From contig CAWFZT010000009.1 of the NCBI GenBank assembly GCA_963820415.1, positions 124,001 through 188,000 on the forward strand: a DNA stretch of 64,000 bases. The letters are read 5' to 3'. Position 1 is the stretch's first letter, and each line of letters opens with the position of its first letter. The DNA comes from CAWFZT01 sp963820415 (GTDB lineage Bacteria > Chloroflexota > Anaerolineae > Anaerolineales > Anaerolineaceae). This document shows, piece after piece, positions 1-9,272 of this stretch. The notes below the pieces were generated by a model, which made no database searches, had not been told where the DNA came from, and worked only from the letters and a program-made list of their open reading frames with translations. Made by a program: the position numbers and the translations under genes.

Positions 1-3000
1 GGCCCAAACCGAAGATAGATCCGAAGGTAACTGTAAGGTAACCTTTTGACTTTTTTCTTCTACCTGGCGGCGCAGTGAGCGGACAACCTCGTCCATAATT
101 TCAGGCAGGGCTACCGCCTTGAAATCCAGGCGTAAACGTCCTGCCTCAATCCGCGAGACGTCATTCAGGTCCGAAACCAGGGTGGACATTCGCTCAACAT
201 TGGACCTGATCGTGACCAGGAAGTTGGCTTGCGCTTCGTTTACCAGCCCGACCGCCCCGGCTGCCAGCAACTCGGTATATCCTTTGATCGAAGTCATCGG
301 GTTTTTAAGCTCGTGGGAGACAAATGAAACAAACTCACTCTTGGCAATATTGGCTGATTGAACGGCATTGTAAAGTTGGGCATTGGAAATTGCGATGGAA
401 GCATGGTCGCTCAAGCGAGTCAGGAAAACCATTTTATCTTCTGAAGGAAGTTCCTGGGATGTGCTTTCAAGGATGATCAGGCCAATCGTATTTGATTCGC
501 GACGAATGGGAGTGATCAACAGGCTGCGCCCGTCTTTCAATAACCCGCGGTGGTTTTCAGCAGGCAAGCTCGTCCGCTGAGGCAATCCGCTATCGATCAC
601 CATTTCCAGGTAATAATCTTTCACCGAAAGGGGAATATTCTGATAAAGCTCCATTTCATCGGTATACCCACGCCAGGCCATAATAAGCAAACCATCTTCT
701 TCCAGCGTGCCGACCAGGCCGGCGTTGGCGTTGGATTGGCGCATGGCCCAATCCAGAGTAATCTGCATGGCATGTTTGGTATCCAGGCTGGTATTCAGCT
801 CGCGATCGATGCGCTGCATTACCGAAAGTTCTTCCACACGCGCCGCCAGGGCCTGGTCAGTAGAAGTATACAGGCGAGCATTCTCGATTGCCACGGCAGC
901 TTGAGAGGCAAAAGCCGAAAGTAACTCTACTTCTTCCTGGCTGAAGGGGAAACCATCCTTCTTGTTTAACACCTCAATCACGCCAATAACTTTTTCTTTG
1001 ACTTCCAGCGGGATAACCAGGATCGCATGCGTGTGGAACCCGGTCTCTTGGTCGGTTTTGGAAAACCATTCAGGTGATGAGGCGACATCGTTCACCACGA
1101 CTGGAAGCCGTGTCTTGACCGCTTTCCCGGCTTCGCCGCTTCCAGGAGGAAGCCTGATGTTGAGTAAATCCTGGGTTACCGGCCCCACGGCTACCCGGAA
1201 GACCAGTTCATCTGTCTGGTTGTCCACCATCAACAGGCTGCCTGCTTCACAGTTGAGGATTTCTACTGCACTTTGCAGAATATTGAGTAGTAATGGCTCC
1301 TGGTCCAGGGTAGAAGTGAGCTGGCGGGTCACTTCATTCAGCATCGAAAGCTGGCGGGCATGCCGTTGAGAACTCCTGAAGCAGGCGCGCCTTGACAATC
1401 GCCCCGGCTGCCTGGTCGGCAATGGATTGAAGCAGGTTAAGCTGTTCATGATTATATGAAACCGAGATGTCCCGATTTCCTACACTCATCGCTCCAATCG
1501 TATCAGCGCTGGCGCTTATGGGGACTCCCATCCAGCCATAAACGCCCGGTGAAACCGCAATAATCCCGCGGTGTTGGCAATCGCCGACGTAATCATTCGT
1601 AAGCATGGGACGGCGTTGGTGAATGACTTCCTGTTCAAGGGCCCTTCCCTGGGAGAGAATTTTGTTTTCAAGCCGAGTAAGCCGCTCGTTGTCAATCACA
1701 ATAAAAATAGGGATGCTCATCCCACTTTGCAGGTCTGCCAGGAAAATTTGAAAATCGTCAGCAGGGATGATCTGGGTGGTTTGAGCATATACCAGCTCCA
1801 GGATATCATCCATGGTCAGAGTAATATTAATCCCCTGGGCCAAGCGTGCCAGCGTGTTCATCTGCCTTACCCGGCTTTCCAGGTTAGCGACCACCTGGGA
1901 ACGCTCGATTGCCAGGGACGCCTGGTCGCAGAGCGTTTCCAGGAAGCTGAAATCCCGCGAGACATAAGCGTCGCCTGAAAGGCGCACACCTAGCACCAGC
2001 CAACCTGTCAGGTGTTGGCGCCCTGGCAACGGCACCACCAGGTTGCCTTCCAACAGGCGGATGCGCACTTTTTCTGAATTCAAATCAGCCGGCAGGTTTT
2101 CCAACTTTCCCAAGGAAATGGGAGTTTTGTGTCTATTCAAGAACTGAGCTAAAGCACCCCCAGCCGGAAAATTTAAGTCGCTGGTCGTGCACCCTTCAAG
2201 ATCCTGGGTGATTTTATACTGGTCTTCCAGGGTGTCGTATAAATAAATATGAAGACGACCTGGTACCAAGGATTGCTCAACTGCCTGGCGCAAAGCTTTG
2301 ATAATTGACTGCAGGTCAACCAGGCCGGTCAACTCGCTGCTGAAGGCTTGCAATCGTTCCTGGTAGGCTTGTTCTCCGCGTAAAAATAGAGTATTGATGG
2401 CTCGTTCAAGCTGGTTGCGCAAGGGAATCAGGCACATCGCCAGAGCGAAGAAAATCAGGCCGGCCAAAAACGGGGGAAGAGCGCCAACGCCTTTGGAAAA
2501 AATAAGTCCCAAACCACTGGCCAAAAGTGCGTAGGCTACCGATACCAGGATAGCCATAAGGCCAAATAGAAGGGTCCGGCGGAGGATAAAGCTGCTATGG
2601 ATCAGGCGGTAGCGCTGGATAGTATAGCCCACCATGATCGGAAAGATTGCCAGGGTTAGTAGAAAAAAAGGGAAAAAGCGGGCTACTTCCGGAAAGATCA
2701 GGCTGGCCACAAAACCAAGGGCAACCGGCCCGAAAGAAACCAGACTGCTCAAAAGGATCACATTTATCTGCTCGCGTTCAAACGGAAAAGGAATTTTCTC
2801 ACGGCGCAAAATTAGCCAGGCCAATCCGAACACGACACAGGCACACGTAAACACAACATCTAAATCAAAGAATAATCCAATCCGAGTGACTAAGATCAAA
2901 ACCACCAGGATGGAGGCAGCACCGAAGGGGATCAATCGCCAAAGAGGATGTGTGGAAATCTGGCTGTCCTCATGTGGGAATTGGAAGGCTAAATCGATGA

Positions 3001-3376
3001 AACTGGGCCCGCCGAAGACCATGCCAACTCCAGCTAACCAGGCCCAGATAAGATTTTGGGTCAGCCCCCAGACGTAAATTCCACTAAAAACCAGGGCGAC
3101 GGAAGCGCAGAAGACGGTAAAAATCCGTCCGACTGTCTGCTGCCGGCGGACACTGAAGATCCAGATACTAGAGCCCAGGTAGAATAAACCTGCCAGATAG
3201 GGCAAGAAGAAGGTATTAAATCTAAAACCTTCGCTAACGCTGAAAGCGTACAAAGGTACGGCAATATTCGCCAGGGTAGAAATCGCCAGGAAGATCATCA
3301 CAACAACCAGGGGAAGCCACATACGCCAATTAGCAATCTTTGCCGAAAAAACCAAAGGACGATCAGTTTCAACCAT
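1..3376 (-). CDS. Multi-GAF membrane sensor histidine kinase (frameshifted, runs off window)
   Basis: Sensor kinase predicted to autophosphorylate a histidine and signal to a response regulator. From the start at 3376 the first ~335 residues hold about ten hydrophobic segments, followed by two GAF-like regions. Near 1361-1370 the reading frame breaks: the first frame stops after ...LLQEFSTACPPAFDAE, while the next frame continues at once with RHARQLSMLNEVTRQL and stays open to base 1. That part has two more GAF-like regions and a HisKA H-box, SHELKNPMTSIKG, near base 320. Removing one base restores a single protein. The ATPase domain lies beyond the window edge. The break sits in a coiled linker before a GAF domain, so it cuts a gene that otherwise looks functional. 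The cytoplasmic ligand is unknown. The gene is divergent from the methylase-like gene. Confidence 0.85.
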
Positions 3377-3413
3377 CTATAATATCTCTATGAAATGTCT
3401 GTGGATTCTCATC

Positions 3414-3437
3414 AACCAGATTAGGACTGGTTTTTTT
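3414..3437 (+). terminator. Terminator-like hairpin
   Basis: AACCAG at 3414-3419 pairs with CTGGTT at 3427-3432 and is followed by a run of seven T. No plus-strand gene ends just upstream, because the kinase begins on the minus strand at 3376. It may stop stray plus-strand transcription before the methylase-like gene. Confidence 0.4.
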
Positions 3438-3524
3438 ATGTCAAGATTATTATACTCATGTTAATATATAAATCACCTTACGTTCCCTTATCTACCGGGT
3501 ATAGTTACAGAAATTGACCTGCCG

Positions 3525-5711
3525 TTGGCACGTTATTTACCCCCGGTCTATCCGGGAATGGTTTCTGCCTGGCTGAAGGACTTCGTCAAACCCGGCGATT
3601 GGGTGCTTGATCCTTTCGGATCAACTCCCATTTTACCCTTGGAGGCTGCCAGAGCAGGTTATAAAGTATTGGTTGCAAGTAACAATCCTGTGTTGAGTCT
3701 CATCCTTGAAATCCTGGCCAGCGCGCCCCCAATTGCAAGCCTGCAGGCCGCTCTATCTGCGCTGAGCGACTTGCGCCGTGGGGCCGAACGCCTGGAAACC
3801 CACCTCCAATCTCTTTACCAGACCGAGTGCGCCGATTGCGGCCAGACGATTCAGGCCCAGGCGTTTTTGTGGAAACGGGGTGAAACCCAACCTTATGCGC
3901 GCCTGTATCGCTGCCTTCAGTGCGGTGATGAAGGTGAAAGGCCAATCACACCGCGTGACCTTGAACGCCTTTCTATTCCTGGGAATCCCAGCCTGCACCG
4001 GGCGCGCGCCTTTGAACGCGTCAACCTGGGACTGGAAAATCTGCAGGAAGGCATTGAAGAAGCCCTCAATACCTACCTGGCCCGGCCATTATATTTCCTC
4101 AACACCCTGATTAACCGGATTGAAGGCTTACCGATCACAGATAACCACCGCCGGCTGTTGTCCGCCATGGCCCTGGTGATCTGTGATGAGGCGAATTCGT
4201 TATGGCCGTACCCCTCGGCCCGCCAGCGACCGCGCCAGTTAGCCACCCCGCCTCAATTCCGTGAGAACAACCTGTGGATGGCGCTCGAAAAATCTATTCA
4301 AACCTGGACTTCCCAGAAACAGCCGGTAACCCTCACCCGCTGGCCGCATTTACCACAGTCTGAAGAAGGTGGGATTTGTCTTTATCCTGGGCGATTGCGG
4401 GCTTTGCTACCCCTCCCGAATACTATACAACCTGTAGCTGCCATCGGCGTTTTTCCCCGCCCTAACCAGGCTTTTTGGACTCTTTCGGCGATCTGGTCAG
4501 GCTGGTTGTGGGGAAAGGACGCAGTCCTACCACTTAAAGGTTCGTTGGAGCGCCAGCGCTACGACTGGAACTGGCATACCGTGGCGCTGCACAATTCATT
4601 CACCACTTTACGCAAGAACGCTCCCGACCACTTCACTTTGATTGGCTTATTGCCCGAGTTGGTACCTGGATTCCTGGCCGCGGCTGTGGTAGCTGGGGAA
4701 GCGGCAGGATTCGATTTGCAGGGATTAGCCCTGAGGGCAGAACAGGAATTTGCCCAGGTGCTCTGGCGCGCCGGCGAGAACATCCCTTCTCTACGGCTGC
4801 CTGTCGCAGAGATTTGCCAGGACGCTATCACCAGGAACCTTTCAGAACGTAATGAACCCGCGTCATACATGAACCTTTTTGCAGGCTGCCTGGAATCCCT
4901 TTCCGCTCAGGGTGCTTTGCCAAAAAACAAAACCCAAATTCCGTTTGACAGCCTGACCCATATCCATCCGAGCATCAATCAGGTCTTTACTGAACCCGGT
5001 TTTCTGAAAAGGTATGAAAGCACCTCACCAAACCTGGAAATTGGACAGTGGTGGTTGGCCACTCCCCCAGAAAATGAATTGACGCTGGCCGACCGGGTTG
5101 AAATTGAATTAGTACATTTCCTGCAGAAGCATCATGACTGTCCTCTAGCTGAAGTGGACGAAGCTATGTGTAAGGCTTTTCCCGGCTTGATGACACCACC
5201 TATCGATCTGATTAAGACCTGTCTGGACTCGTACGCCGAAGTTACACCTGTCCCCTTTGGTTGCTGGCATTTACGGTCAAACGAATCCGCTGCATCCCGA
5301 AAGGCAGACCTGTTTTCAGTCCGCCAGTTATTAGCCCGCATTGCAGAACGTTTAGGTTATGAATGGCAAGGAGAGCATCCACTTATCTGGAATGACAGAA
5401 CATCAGGTGAGGTTTTTCGCTTTTACCCGATCGCCTCCAGCATCATCTCCCGTTTTGTGCTGAGTGATGCGCCTGTAACTCCGCACAGATGTGTCCTGGT
5501 CGTTCCAGGCAGTCGCTCGAACCTGCTGGCATATAAGCTAAAACGGGATCCGCGATTGGCTGAGGCAGTGGCAAAAGGCTGGCGTTTCCTCAAATTCCGC
5601 TACTTGCGCCAGTTAGCCGAACGAGACGACCTTTCCTTGGCCTTATGGGAAGAACTGCTAGGCGCAGATCCTCCAATTCTGGAAAGCCCTATCCAAATGA
5701 CAATGTTTTGA
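3525..5711 (+). CDS. Putative SAM-dependent methylase-like protein with zinc ribbon
   Basis: 728 aa from a TTG codon. The N-terminus carries WVLDPFGSTPILPLEAARA followed by GYKVLVASNNP, which resembles motif I and the acidic/Asn-Pro loop of DNA methylases, but I see no DPPY-type catalytic motif. A four-Cys cluster (CADC ... CLQC, residues ~104-137) suggests a zinc ribbon. The rest (~590 aa) is not recognised. The TTG start is probably not the true one: in-frame sequence upstream reads PYLPGIVTEIDLP, and an ATG at 3458 reads MLIYKSPYVP in the adjacent frame. Removing one T near 3483 would join them into one natural N-terminus. Function (DNA modification or not) is an inference from motif I only. 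Confidence 0.7.
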   Translation: MARYLPPVYPGMVSAWLKDFVKPGDWVLDPFGSTPILPLEAARAGYKVLVASNNPVLSLILEILASAPPIASLQAALSALSDLRRGAERLETHLQSLYQTECADCGQTIQAQAFLWKRGETQPYARLYRCLQCGDEGERPITPRDLERLSIPGNPSLHRARAFERVNLGLENLQEGIEEALNTYLARPLYFLNTLINRIEGLPITDNHRRLLSAMALVICDEANSLWPYPSARQRPRQLATPPQFRENNLWMALEKSIQTWTSQKQPVTLTRWPHLPQSEEGGICLYPGRLRALLPLPNTIQPVAAIGVFPRPNQAFWTLSAIWSGWLWGKDAVLPLKGSLERQRYDWNWHTVALHNSFTTLRKNAPDHFTLIGLLPELVPGFLAAAVVAGEAAGFDLQGLALRAEQEFAQVLWRAGENIPSLRLPVAEICQDAITRNLSERNEPASYMNLFAGCLESLSAQGALPKNKTQIPFDSLTHIHPSINQVFTEPGFLKRYESTSPNLEIGQWWLATPPENELTLADRVEIELVHFLQKHHDCPLAEVDEAMCKAFPGLMTPPIDLIKTCLDSYAEVTPVPFGCWHLRSNESAASRKADLFSVRQLLARIAERLGYEWQGEHPLIWNDRTSGEVFRFYPIASSIISRFVLSDAPVTPHRCVLVVPGSRSNLLAYKLKRDPRLAEAVAKGWRFLKFRYLRQLAERDDLSLALWEELLGADPPILESPIQMTMF

Positions 5712-5738
5712 GGACGCCAGAGAAATCCAAGAAGAGTT

Positions 5739-8700
5739 CTAAGGGGCGGAAGGCGTATCTGAAGGTGTCAGAGAGGGTGGAACAGGCGTATCTGTAGGCA
5801 TCGGCAGGGAGGTTGGAGTGTCGCTGGGAGTTCGCGTGCTGGTTGGTGTGCGCGTGCGGGTTGGTGTGCGCGTGGGTGTGGGCGTCGGAGTGGGCAGGTT
5901 CAATACCAGGTGCACTTGTTTATTTGCATAACCGCCGCCGTCCCCATCCAAATGAATACGCAAGGAAATATCAGTATATTTGACCCCCTTCATATCCCAC
6001 GAGTAAATCTGTTCGGGCTGTTTTATCGGCGATTTGAAACCATCCTTCAAGGTTTTCCAATCTCCGGGATTACTACCTTTGCCATACTGCAATGAAAATT
6101 GCTTGAAACCATCCGTAGCATCCACTATGGCATAAATATCAAGTGGAACACTGGTGATCACTTGCCCATCCTCCAGGCCTGGAAGTTGGACAGTGGCATG
6201 CGGATCGTCCGAATTGCACTGCCGTTTAGGTGTGAATGTGATTGGGTCAGGGAAACCGGCCTTTTCAGCCCACGCCTTCCCATCATCCGTATCCTGGAGC
6301 CATTTTATCGCCCAAGGATCGGTAACGTTGGCGACCATTTTTTCTTCGGTAAATTCCGAACAGGCGGACGAGGCTTTCAAACCCGTCCAGGTGTCAACAT
6401 TAATCTTCTGCCATAGATCATTGTCTTTCTTGAGGGGAAGCTGGTCACTGGCGAAGACTTCATTACGTTGCGTCGGGCACCACTCAGAAGGTTCTGTGCC
6501 GGACAGCTCACAGATAACCCGATCTACCACCCCAGCCGGGCGGCTGAAAGGGGTGGGATGACCACCGGTCAGATTTTCTTCAGCCTGCTTGAAAAATTCT
6601 GCCCAGATCGGCGCTGCACCGGTCACACCGGTGGTATGCACCATGGGGGTGTAATCCGCATTGCCAATCCACGCCCCTACCACTAAGTCAGGAGTATAGC
6701 CGAGGGTCCAATTGTCACGGAAATTATTGGTAGTGCCTGTCTTAACCGCTACCTGGAAAGGCAAGTTCAGCACCGAGCTCGGCCCAAATGCAGGTGTACG
6801 GGCATCATTATCGGACAGGATCGAGCTGATCAGGTATGCATGCTCAGGACGGATCACCTGGTCGCCAGCGGGAGGTTTATACTCATAAACCACGTTTCCG
6901 GTAAAATCGACGATTTTGGTGATCGACACGGGAGGCATCCTACGCCCGGCGTTAGCGAACACCCCGTATGCGCTGGTCAGCTCCAGTAGGGTCACTTCGC
7001 CCCCCCCCAGGGTCAGCGAAAGGCCGTAATCATCCCTCGTCAGAGTGGTAATGCCCATCCGTTTTGCGAAACTGATCAGACCCGGTTTCCCAGGACCAAC
7101 CTGGTTATCATAAATACCCACAAATTGCAACGTCTTTACCGCAGGAATGTTATAAGAATTAGCCAGGGTAGTGCGAACCGTGACTGGTCCATGGAAAGTG
7201 CCGTCATAATTAACCGGAATATAAGGCGGGCGCTGGTCATCTGCGTTTCCCGAAGGAGGAAACTCACTGGGAACGTCCCAGATCAGAGTAGAAGGTGTCC
7301 AACCACGTTCGAAAGCTGCTACGTAAGTGAGCGGTTTAATCGATGAGCCCGGCTGCCGTGGGCTGATTGCCATGTTGACCTGGCCTGAGATTGTGTCATT
7401 ATTAAAATCAGCCGACCCGACCATGGCCAGGATCTCACCGGTGGATGGGCGGATTGCCACCAGGGCCCCATCCTGCACGTTGAGATCAGCCAGTGAATCA
7501 ACCTGTGCCTTAACAATTTGTTCTGCCTGGTCCTGCAAACCCGGGTCAAGGGTCGTGTACACGGTAAACCCGGAGCGGTAGATAGTTTGCGCCCCAAACT
7601 GCGCTTCCAATTGGGAACGGATGTAATTTACCCAATGCGGGTAGCGCATATCATTCTCATTCACCTTGAACTTATCTTGTTCAATTTCCTGGGCTGCTTC
7701 AGTCGCCTGCGTTGCATCGATGCAGACGGCCTGGATATTATTACTGACAAAAATACACTGTTTTTCCTGGCTGTCCTGGTAAGCAAGCACCAATACCTGT
7801 TTCTGGCGTGCCAGTGTAGCATCCCGGTTGGTAAAGATATCGTAGATCGAAGGAGCCTGCGGCAGGCCGGCTAAAAATGCCGCCTGGCCCAAGGTCAGTT
7901 TATTAGCGGTCGTATTGAAGTAGGTCTCAGAAGCAGCTTCGATGCCATAAGCCAGGTTGCCATAGTAAATTTCGTTTAAATAAAGCTCGAGGATTTCTTC
8001 TTTGCTGTAGCGGCGGGTTATTTCCGAGGCCAGGACAATTTCGTGGGCTTTCCGTTGAACGGTCTGCTCGGAGCGCTCGCTGGAAGTCAACAGCAGGGCA
8101 CGAGCAAGCTGCTGGGTGATCGTAGAAGCGCCTGAAACTACGTTTCCTGAAGTGTAGTTCTGCCATAGAGCGCGTAGGATAGCCACCGGATCGAAACCGG
8201 GATGGTTGTAAAATTCCTTGTCTTCTGTGGCAAGGGTAGCCGCGATCAGAAAAGGTGATATTTTGTCCAGTTTTACATAAGTCCGCCGCCCGGCATTGGG
8301 GTCGATCATTTCATAAAGTACGTTATTGTTGCGATCCAGAATGCGCGTCGTTTCGAATTGAGAAGCGCGCTGGCGCAGGTCATCCACACTGGGAAGCGCG
8401 CTGGCGATTGAAAAATATTGATAAACCAGGTAGGAACCTGCCCCGACCAGAAAAACCACGGCAATGAAAAGGGTCGTGATCGTCCCTCGTAACAGGCAGC
8501 CGAACGACTTCTTCCAACTACCAGACCCGGCCTCAGGGGTCGTTTCGACCACCTGCCCCAACGGTGGCGGTGGAGGGGACGGCGGCGACTGTGAGATATA
8601 TCTTTCGATAGGAAGCCGCGCCTGCCTGGACGATGTGCGTCTCGGTTGGTTTGTCCGCGGCGAGATATGCCCGGAAGCCTGCGGTGGAGGAGTATAAACT

Positions 8701-9191
8701 ACCGGAGTGACATGTGTGGCGTTGATGTCTACTTCTTCAACTCGCCTGGGCAGGGGAGTACCGCGCGTTCCTCCGGGTGGAGGGGGTACGGTGATCTCCT
8801 CCCCACGGCGAGGGTTGGGTGGGGTTGGATAATTTAGATCCGTTAAAAACGGATCGATATGTTGCGGTGGAATTGTCTCTGCCTGGCCATCACCGGAGGG
8901 CAGTTCCTCCTCCTTTTGGCCAAACCACTCATCAGGTTGTCCAGGCTCAGTGGCTAGAGGAAGGTCTGGCTGTGACTGTACCGGTCCGGTTTGGTCGGCG
9001 TCCCCCACCTGTCCTTGATCTGCGGGAATCACTGGCTGGCTGGAATTTTTTTCCTCACCCCCGGATTTCTTCTGCTCAATATTATCATCAAGCTGGACTG
9101 CGCTCATCAAACGGCGCAGCCGTTCGCCAGGCTGAGTGGGAATTTCTTTCGATGCTGGCATGTGTTTCTGGTCGTTAGAGATGTTACTCAT
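5739..9191 (-). CDS. Class A penicillin-binding protein (PBP1A type)
   Basis: Bifunctional peptidoglycan synthase: polymerises glycan strands (GT51) and cross-links stem peptides. 1150 aa, longer than usual because of two extensions. A ~225-residue Pro/Gln-rich cytoplasmic N-terminus precedes one membrane segment (TTLFIAVVFLVGAGSYLVY). The GT51 domain shows EDKEFYNHPGFDP, STITQQLARALL and RRYSKEEILELYLNEIYYG. The transpeptidase domain shows the catalytic SSIK tetrad, SYN and KTGTT. The C-terminus ends in a (P-T-x)n tail of ~50 residues ending at SAP, which is unusual for this family and probably spans the wall. The start at 9191 leaves an ~80 bp divergent promoter region shared with the glycosidase gene. 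Confidence 0.95.
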   Translation of the reverse strand: MSNISNDQKHMPASKEIPTQPGERLRRLMSAVQLDDNIEQKKSGGEEKNSSQPVIPADQGQVGDADQTGPVQSQPDLPLATEPGQPDEWFGQKEEELPSGDGQAETIPPQHIDPFLTDLNYPTPPNPRRGEEITVPPPPGGTRGTPLPRRVEEVDINATHVTPVVYTPPPQASGHISPRTNQPRRTSSRQARLPIERYISQSPPSPPPPPLGQVVETTPEAGSGSWKKSFGCLLRGTITTLFIAVVFLVGAGSYLVYQYFSIASALPSVDDLRQRASQFETTRILDRNNNVLYEMIDPNAGRRTYVKLDKISPFLIAATLATEDKEFYNHPGFDPVAILRALWQNYTSGNVVSGASTITQQLARALLLTSSERSEQTVQRKAHEIVLASEITRRYSKEEILELYLNEIYYGNLAYGIEAASETYFNTTANKLTLGQAAFLAGLPQAPSIYDIFTNRDATLARQKQVLVLAYQDSQEKQCIFVSNNIQAVCIDATQATEAAQEIEQDKFKVNENDMRYPHWVNYIRSQLEAQFGAQTIYRSGFTVYTTLDPGLQDQAEQIVKAQVDSLADLNVQDGALVAIRPSTGEILAMVGSADFNNDTISGQVNMAISPRQPGSSIKPLTYVAAFERGWTPSTLIWDVPSEFPPSGNADDQRPPYIPVNYDGTFHGPVTVRTTLANSYNIPAVKTLQFVGIYDNQVGPGKPGLISFAKRMGITTLTRDDYGLSLTLGGGEVTLLELTSAYGVFANAGRRMPPVSITKIVDFTGNVVYEYKPPAGDQVIRPEHAYLISSILSDNDARTPAFGPSSVLNLPFQVAVKTGTTNNFRDNWTLGYTPDLVVGAWIGNADYTPMVHTTGVTGAAPIWAEFFKQAEENLTGGHPTPFSRPAGVVDRVICELSGTEPSEWCPTQRNEVFASDQLPLKKDNDLWQKINVDTWTGLKASSACSEFTEEKMVANVTDPWAIKWLQDTDDGKAWAEKAGFPDPITFTPKRQCNSDDPHATVQLPGLEDGQVITSVPLDIYAIVDATDGFKQFSLQYGKGSNPGDWKTLKDGFKSPIKQPEQIYSWDMKGVKYTDISLRIHLDGDGGGYANKQVHLVLNLPTPTPTPTRTPTRTRTPTSTRTPSDTPTSLPMPTDTPVPPSLTPSDTPSAP

Positions 9192-9237
9192 ATCCGAATT
9201 CTAGCACATTTCGCACACCAAGAAACTGCTGTACCAT

Positions 9238-9266
9238 TTGACCTGCTGACGGACTCCTCTTACAAT
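9238..9266 (+). promoter_or_regulatory. Sigma70-type promoter for the glycosidase gene
   Basis: TTGACC at 9238-9243, a 17 bp spacer, then TACAAT at 9261-9266. The ATG at 9273 lies six bases after the -10 box, so the transcript would start at or next to the start codon (leaderless). No Shine-Dalgarno sequence precedes the ATG. Confidence 0.6.
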
Positions 9267-9272
9267 GGTGGA

